Source: Chloroflexota bacterium
Lineage (GTDB): Bacteria > Chloroflexota > Anaerolineae > Anaerolineales > Anaerolineaceae
NCBI GenBank assembly: GCA_029777225.1
Contig: JAKOSR010000197.1
Location: forward strand, 1-37,861
Length of the DNA: 37,861 bases
Reading direction: 5' to 3'
Position 1 is the first letter of the stretch. The number at the start of each line of letters is the position of its first letter. Of the stretch, positions 33,450 through 37,861 are shown in pieces. The translations under genes were made by a program, and so were the position numbers. The notes under the pieces are model-generated. The model saw only the letters and a program-made list of their open reading frames with translations, ran no database searches and was not told the origin of the DNA.

Positions 33450-34562
33450 TTATCTGCCTTCCCATCCATGCAAAACTTGGCAAACGCGCAAGATAGCTTC
33501 TTCTTCAAGTTGGGGGTACATTGGCAGGCTCAAAATCCGCTTCACCAGCTTTTCGGTCACCTCGAGCTTGCCGCTGGTTCGAATTCTGCCGCGGTAGGCT
33601 GGCTGCTGGTGCACCGCTTGCGGATAGTGAATCCCACTACCAATGCCTGATTGCAACAGGTGGACTTGCAGGGCATCGCGGGCTTCGGTTTCAATCACGT
33701 ACAGGTGAAACACATGCCGCTGCCCGCCAAATTGCCTGGGCAGGCTGAGCGCCGTCCCGGCAAGCGTGTCAGCATACAAACCAGCCAGCGCGATGCGCTT
33801 TTCATTTTCCTCTTCCAGGTATTTGAGCTTGACGTTTAGGATGGCCGCCTGGATTTCGTCAAGGCGGGTGTTCATGCCGGCCATGTCGCTGATATACCGG
33901 TTTTTCCACCCATATTCCCGCAGCCAGCGCAACTTGTCATACAGGCCGGCGTCATTACAGACCACCGCGCCGCCGTCGCCGATTGCCCCCAGGTTCTTGG
34001 TTGGGTAAAAGCTGAAACAGGCCACGTCCCCGAAGCTGCCAACTTTCTTGCCGTCAATCATCGCGCCATGCGCCTGGGCGCAGTCTTCAATCGTGTACAG
34101 CTGATGGGCTTTGGCGAATTCAACCATTTCAGCCATCGGCGCGGGTTGCCCATATAAGTGAACAGGAATCACGGCCCTGGTCCGTTCACTCAGCGCTTTT
34201 CCCAGGTCGCCCGGCTGCATGCAGCGAGTCGCCTCGCTGACGTCCACCAACACCGGTATCGCGCCCACCAGCTCAATCGCGGCCACCGTCGCGACCGCCG
34301 TGTGGGAGACGGTAATCACCTCGTCACCCGGCCCAATCCCCAGCCCCCTGAGCGCGAGCACCAGCGCATCTGTGCCGCTGTTCACCCCCACGCAGTGCCG
34401 GCTCCCGATAAAGCCCGCGAACGCTTCCTCAAAAGCGCTCACTTCCGCGCCCAGGATGTACCGCCCACTGTTAAGTACGTGTTCAATCGCGCGCGTTATT
34501 TCTGCCTGGTGGGCCAAAAAAACCGCGCGTGGGTCGGCCATGGGGATAAATGCTTCGCTCAT
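33450..34562 (-). CDS. DegT/DnrJ/EryC1/StrS aminotransferase
   Basis: HCVGVNSGTDALVLALRGLGIGPGDEVITVSHTAVATVAAIELVGAIPVLVDV, ACFSFYPTKNLGAIGDGGAVV, GMNTRLDEIQAAIL. Confidence 0.94.
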   Translation of the reverse strand: MSEAFIPMADPRAVFLAHQAEITRAIEHVLNSGRYILGAEVSAFEEAFAGFIGSRHCVGVNSGTDALVLALRGLGIGPGDEVITVSHTAVATVAAIELVGAIPVLVDVSEATRCMQPGDLGKALSERTRAVIPVHLYGQPAPMAEMVEFAKAHQLYTIEDCAQAHGAMIDGKKVGSFGDVACFSFYPTKNLGAIGDGGAVVCNDAGLYDKLRWLREYGWKNRYISDMAGMNTRLDEIQAAILNVKLKYLEEENEKRIALAGLYADTLAGTALSLPRQFGGQRHVFHLYVIETEARDALQVHLLQSGIGSGIHYPQAVHQQPAYRGRIRTSGKLEVTEKLVKRILSLPMYPQLEEEAILRVCQVLHGWEGR

Positions 34563-34568
34563 GCTCAC

Positions 34569-35558
34569 CTACCAGTACTTCTCGTGGAATTCACGGTAAT
34601 ACGCCAGGGTCGTTTTCATCCCTTCCACAAAGGGAGTCTTGGGTTCCCAGCCAAAGGCGCGTTGCGCCTTGCGATAATCACCCTGGTAGTCGCCTATATC
34701 GATGGTCTTTCGTTGAGGAGGGAAGGGCGCGTATTCATATGTTCCGCCCGGTTGCAGGCCGGCCATCAGCTCGGCGGTCTCGGTCAGCGAGAACAATTCC
34801 TTGTTCCCCAGGTTGTAAACTTCCCCATCAAATCGTTCCGAGCGCGCTGCCAAAACCAGGGCGTCCACCACGTCATCCACGTAGTTGTAATCCCTCAGCT
34901 GGCTGCCGTCTCCAAAGATGACCATCGGCTGGTTTTCCAACAACCGCCTGATCCAAACACCCAAAAATGTTTGTCGCGCATCCACCACGCGCATCCTGGG
35001 CCCATAAGTATTGGTCAGCCTCAGGATTATCGACCGCACGCCGTAAACATCGTTATAGAGCCGGTGGTATTGCTCGCCGGCCAGTTTATGGATTCCGTTG
35101 ATGTCCACGGGTGCCAGGGGGTGGCTTTCATCAACCGGGATGCGTATCGGCCGGCCGTAAATCTGGCGCGTGCTGGCGAAAACCACTTTAATGTCTTGGT
35201 TGAAGTGCCGGCAGGTCTCCAGGATGTGGAGCTGGGCCCGCGCGTTGATGTCCAAATCCGTCTCCGGGTCCTCCATCGAGTCCATATGGCTGGTTTGGCC
35301 GGCCATGTTGAACAGGTAATCCTGACCTTGCAGCAGGCACTTTAATGAAAACGGGTCCCGGACGTCCGAGATATTCACCCGCGCCAAATGCTTAATCGGC
35401 TCGATATTCCACAGGTTGCCCCCATATTGCGGGATAAGGCTGTCGACGAGCGTCACATTCGCTCCCGTGCCAACCAGGCGAATGGCCAGGTTGGAGCCGA
35501 TGAAACCAAGCCCACCTGTAATGAGCACCTTTTTATTCTCGAAGGATTCCATGATCAT
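34569..35558 (-). CDS. NAD-dependent epimerase/dehydratase
   Basis: KKVLITGGLGFIGSNLAIRLVGTGANVTLVDSL (Rossmann), YNDVYGVRSIILRLTNTYGPRMR, FGDGSQLRDYNYVDDVVDAL. Confidence 0.92.
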   Translation of the reverse strand: MIMESFENKKVLITGGLGFIGSNLAIRLVGTGANVTLVDSLIPQYGGNLWNIEPIKHLARVNISDVRDPFSLKCLLQGQDYLFNMAGQTSHMDSMEDPETDLDINARAQLHILETCRHFNQDIKVVFASTRQIYGRPIRIPVDESHPLAPVDINGIHKLAGEQYHRLYNDVYGVRSIILRLTNTYGPRMRVVDARQTFLGVWIRRLLENQPMVIFGDGSQLRDYNYVDDVVDALVLAARSERFDGEVYNLGNKELFSLTETAELMAGLQPGGTYEYAPFPPQRKTIDIGDYQGDYRKAQRAFGWEPKTPFVEGMKTTLAYYREFHEKYW

Positions 35559-35572
35559 GTTCGCTTCCACAC

Positions 35573-36310
35573 CTAATTGGTTTGCTTTTCCGCTGCGTGT
35601 TCTTTTTTCACCACCAGCTTCCACCAAAGCGCGGTCAGTTGCTTAAACGTCCGCCAAAGGTGTTTCCAGTTGAAAAACTGGGATTTCCCATAAGACCGGT
35701 AGTAGTGGTTGACCGGCACCTCCGCGAAAACGTACCCGGCATCCTGGAATTTCTTCACCATTTCCAGGCAAATGGTTCCGGTCCTGCTTTCCAGCGTTAT
35801 CTCGTCAAAGATTTTGCGCCGGATAAGCCGAAAATCGCAATCCACATCCCGCAGCTTGAATCCGAACGCGAATTTCACGATGTAGTGATACATCCTGCCG
35901 ATGATAATTCGAATGAGCGGGTCGTGGCGCGAGATTTTATACCCGTTGACCACATCCACACCATCCCGTAGCGCTGCGCATAGCTTTACTAATTCCAGCG
36001 GATTGTATTGCCCATCGCCATCCGTGTAGAAGACCCAGTCTTTTGTCGCCGCCCCAAAACCGCTGCGCAACGCGCAGCCATAGCCCTGGTTTTTTTCATG
36101 CTGGAGGACCCTGAGCTCGGGAAATCGGCTGGCCATCTCGGCCAAAACTTCGCCGGTCATATCCTGGCTGCCGTCGTTGGTGACAATGATTTCAAGGTCG
36201 TCCGTCACTTGTCTTAGCGCGATGAGCGCGCAAAGAACCATGCTCGGGATGGTGCCCCCATCGTTGTAGGCAGGAAATACCGCGCTGATACTGGATATCT
36301 TGTTGGTCAT
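35573..36310 (-). CDS. Glycosyltransferase family 2
   Basis: SAVFPAYNDGGTIPSMVLCA..LEIIVTNDGSQDMTGEV..DWVFYTDGDGQYNPLELVKL. Confidence 0.92.
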   Translation of the reverse strand: MTNKISSISAVFPAYNDGGTIPSMVLCALIALRQVTDDLEIIVTNDGSQDMTGEVLAEMASRFPELRVLQHEKNQGYGCALRSGFGAATKDWVFYTDGDGQYNPLELVKLCAALRDGVDVVNGYKISRHDPLIRIIIGRMYHYIVKFAFGFKLRDVDCDFRLIRRKIFDEITLESRTGTICLEMVKKFQDAGYVFAEVPVNHYYRSYGKSQFFNWKHLWRTFKQLTALWWKLVVKKEHAAEKQTN

Positions 36311-36348
36311 CGGGGTGTCGTTTTTCAAGCGTGTGCTCCTGTGGGCAA

Positions 36349-36813
36349 TCAAGGTTTTGTGCGCAACTGAATGGTTTTAAAAGTGATAATGGAATTAAGC
36401 AGGTACGAGAGCAAGGCAATCGGTAGCGTGACGATGGCTTCCGCGATGAGTTTGTTCACCCCCAGCCTGTCAATCAGTAGGCCAAGCAACACCACATGCA
36501 CGCCGTAGGTAAGCCCGTACACCAAAACGAAACGGGGCAGCAGCGCGTTCTGCTGGTTCTTGAACACAATCCGGCCGGTGGTGAAAAAGTTAAAAATGAT
36601 TCCTAAAATTGTAGCGATGAGTGTTGCCAGGCTGTAATGCAGACCCAACAGCACCAAAACCGTGTAAATCAGGTAGCTAAACAGCGTGTTAACGACCCCA
36701 ATCACCAGAAATCGGAAGATTCTGATTTCCCAAACCTTCCTCACCCATTCAGAAAGATGCCGGAACGGGGATGGCGAGTTTTCTTTGGCCGTTGTTGACA
36801 ATTCTTCGCGCAT
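36349..36813 (-). CDS. GtrA family membrane protein
   Basis: IFRFLVIGVVNTLFSYLIYTVLVLLGLHYSLATLIATILGIIFNFFTTGRIVFK; 4 TM helices. Confidence 0.9.
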   Translation of the reverse strand: MREELSTTAKENSPSPFRHLSEWVRKVWEIRIFRFLVIGVVNTLFSYLIYTVLVLLGLHYSLATLIATILGIIFNFFTTGRIVFKNQQNALLPRFVLVYGLTYGVHVVLLGLLIDRLGVNKLIAEAIVTLPIALLSYLLNSIITFKTIQLRTKP

Positions 36814-36841
36814 ACCTGGTGGATCCCCAGCCAATTATAGT

Positions 36842-37861
36842 TTATTGGCAAATCTCCGGCCCGTAGTACTGCTGGCAGAAGCCATCCCGGATGTAAAGCA
36901 ATCCCACATCTTCCCGCAGCAGCAGGTAATACCCCTGCAATTGGTCCGTATCCGCGTCGCGATAAAAAACGCGGCTTTGCTCCAGGCCCTCTGCGTCCTG
37001 GCTGGTCACTTCCGGGTTGAGATAATCTCGGATGCGCTGCTGGGAAAGAAACAGGAGATCAAAATTCCGGCTGTTTATAAAGTCATACGTCAGCAGGTCA
37101 AACGAATTCTCAGTTCTCCAGCCATCCTTCCCCGGCATGTACAGTCGGTAGTCGAAGTACACGTTGGCCTGCCCTCGTACCGGCTCAAGCGTCTCAAGCG
37201 CGTCATTGTAAAAAATGATGGCCGGGTTATCTTTTGCCCGGTTAGTTCTCAGCGTGAAGTTTTTGGCCGACGTCCTCACCCAGGCGGCCATTTGCGCGCC
37301 TATCAGTACAAGCAGTAGCACGTTGCCGGCCAGGAGCAACCTGTTTCGCGGCCAATCGGTCTTTTTTTCAGGCACCAGCAAAATCAGGTTGGAGAGCATC
37401 GGCAAGGCCACCGGCAACCAATACTGGTACTTGAAATGTGAAAAGAACATTAAGTAAACCGATAGCGGGATGAACCACGCCAGGGTCAAGGCATACAAAA
37501 ACCGCTCTTCCTTTTTCCAAATCCCCCACGCTGTCACGCCCAGCGTAACCAGCAGGAAGACCGCTTGCCCGTAAAACGCGTGCATGGTTGGCCAGGCCAC
37601 CCTCAACCCCACCGGGTACGTGACGCCATAACCCTGCGATGTTTCCGTCATCTCCCGCTGGATGAAATACCATGCATCCGCGCGCTCACTTGGGAAAACC
37701 AGGTAAGGGTTGCCAATGACCACCGAAACCGCCATCACGGCGATGAACAACACCGCGAGCGTGAAAAAACGCTTCCAGCTCAGCTTCTTCTCCACCAGCC
37801 CCCAAACCAGCGTCATCCCGATGGCCAGGAAAAAGAAGAATCCAATCAGCTTGAGCGCAAT
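36842..37861 (-). CDS. Multi-TM GT39/GT-C-type glycosyltransferase-like protein, 5'-truncated by window edge
   Basis: Reading frame continues without stop past the track start to the right edge (IALKLIGFFFFLAIGMTLVWGLV...); multiple TM segments and SHFKYQYWLPVALPML. Confidence 0.75.
   Translation of the reverse strand: MALKLIGFFFFLAIGMTLVWGLVEKKLSWKRFFTLAVLFIAVMAVSVVIGNPYLVFPSERADAWYFIQREMTETSQGYGVTYPVGLRVAWPTMHAFYGQAVFLLVTLGVTAWGIWKKEERFLYALTLAWFIPLSVYLMFFSHFKYQYWLPVALPMLSNLILLVPEKKTDWPRNRLLLAGNVLLLVLIGAQMAAWVRTSAKNFTLRTNRAKDNPAIIFYNDALETLEPVRGQANVYFDYRLYMPGKDGWRTENSFDLLTYDFINSRNFDLLFLSQQRIRDYLNPEVTSQDAEGLEQSRVFYRDADTDQLQGYYLLLREDVGLLYIRDGFCQQYYGPEICQ

Noticed and set aside
34158-35345. 395-aa plus-strand ORF
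   Set aside because: Long but antisense to the aminotransferase and epimerase, both with clear catalytic motifs; His/Gln/Arg-rich shadow translation.
1-37861. CRISPR arrays, tRNA/rRNA genes, transposases, phage genes
   Set aside because: No regularly spaced direct repeats, recognisable cloverleaf, rRNA sequence, transposase/integrase motif or phage structural gene noticed by eye; a tRNAscan/Infernal run would be needed to exclude small RNAs.

Overview
The 37.9-kb window is gene-dense bacterial chromosome. Its GC-rich content and gene repertoire suggest an Anaerolineae-like Chloroflexota, but that is inference only. I see no rRNA, tRNA, CRISPR array, IS element or phage module. Main blocks, left to right: (1) a minus-strand directon (11942 to 1) with folD, 8-oxoguanine deaminase, carbamate kinase, threonine synthase, a GT2 glycosyltransferase, a TrpB/cysteine-synthase-like PLP enzyme, a small unknown protein, dihydropyrimidinase/hydantoinase, then NuoN/HyfE-like membrane subunits running off the left edge; it looks like a purine/pyrimidine catabolic island. 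(2) Plus-strand udk, VTT protein, DedA, rsmG and an unknown tail-anchored protein. (3) Minus-strand pth-mfd and yabE-like(3D/G5)-rsmA housekeeping genes. (4) A divergent pair: an LEA-like anchored protein and mscL with a C-terminal zinc ribbon. (5) A translationally coupled DNA methyltransferase / nucleoside phosphorylase / alkaline-phosphatase-superfamily operon. (6) acpS, an M16 peptidase pair, M19 dipeptidase and ribosomal protein S1. (7) A glycan/sugar-nucleotide locus running off the right edge. The best candidates for something new are the nucleobase catabolic island with its unexplained members, the MTase-phosphorylase-phosphoesterase operon, and the recurrent TATAAT-6/7nt-ATG (leaderless) gene starts. 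All calls come from reading translations and motifs by eye; no database search was run.
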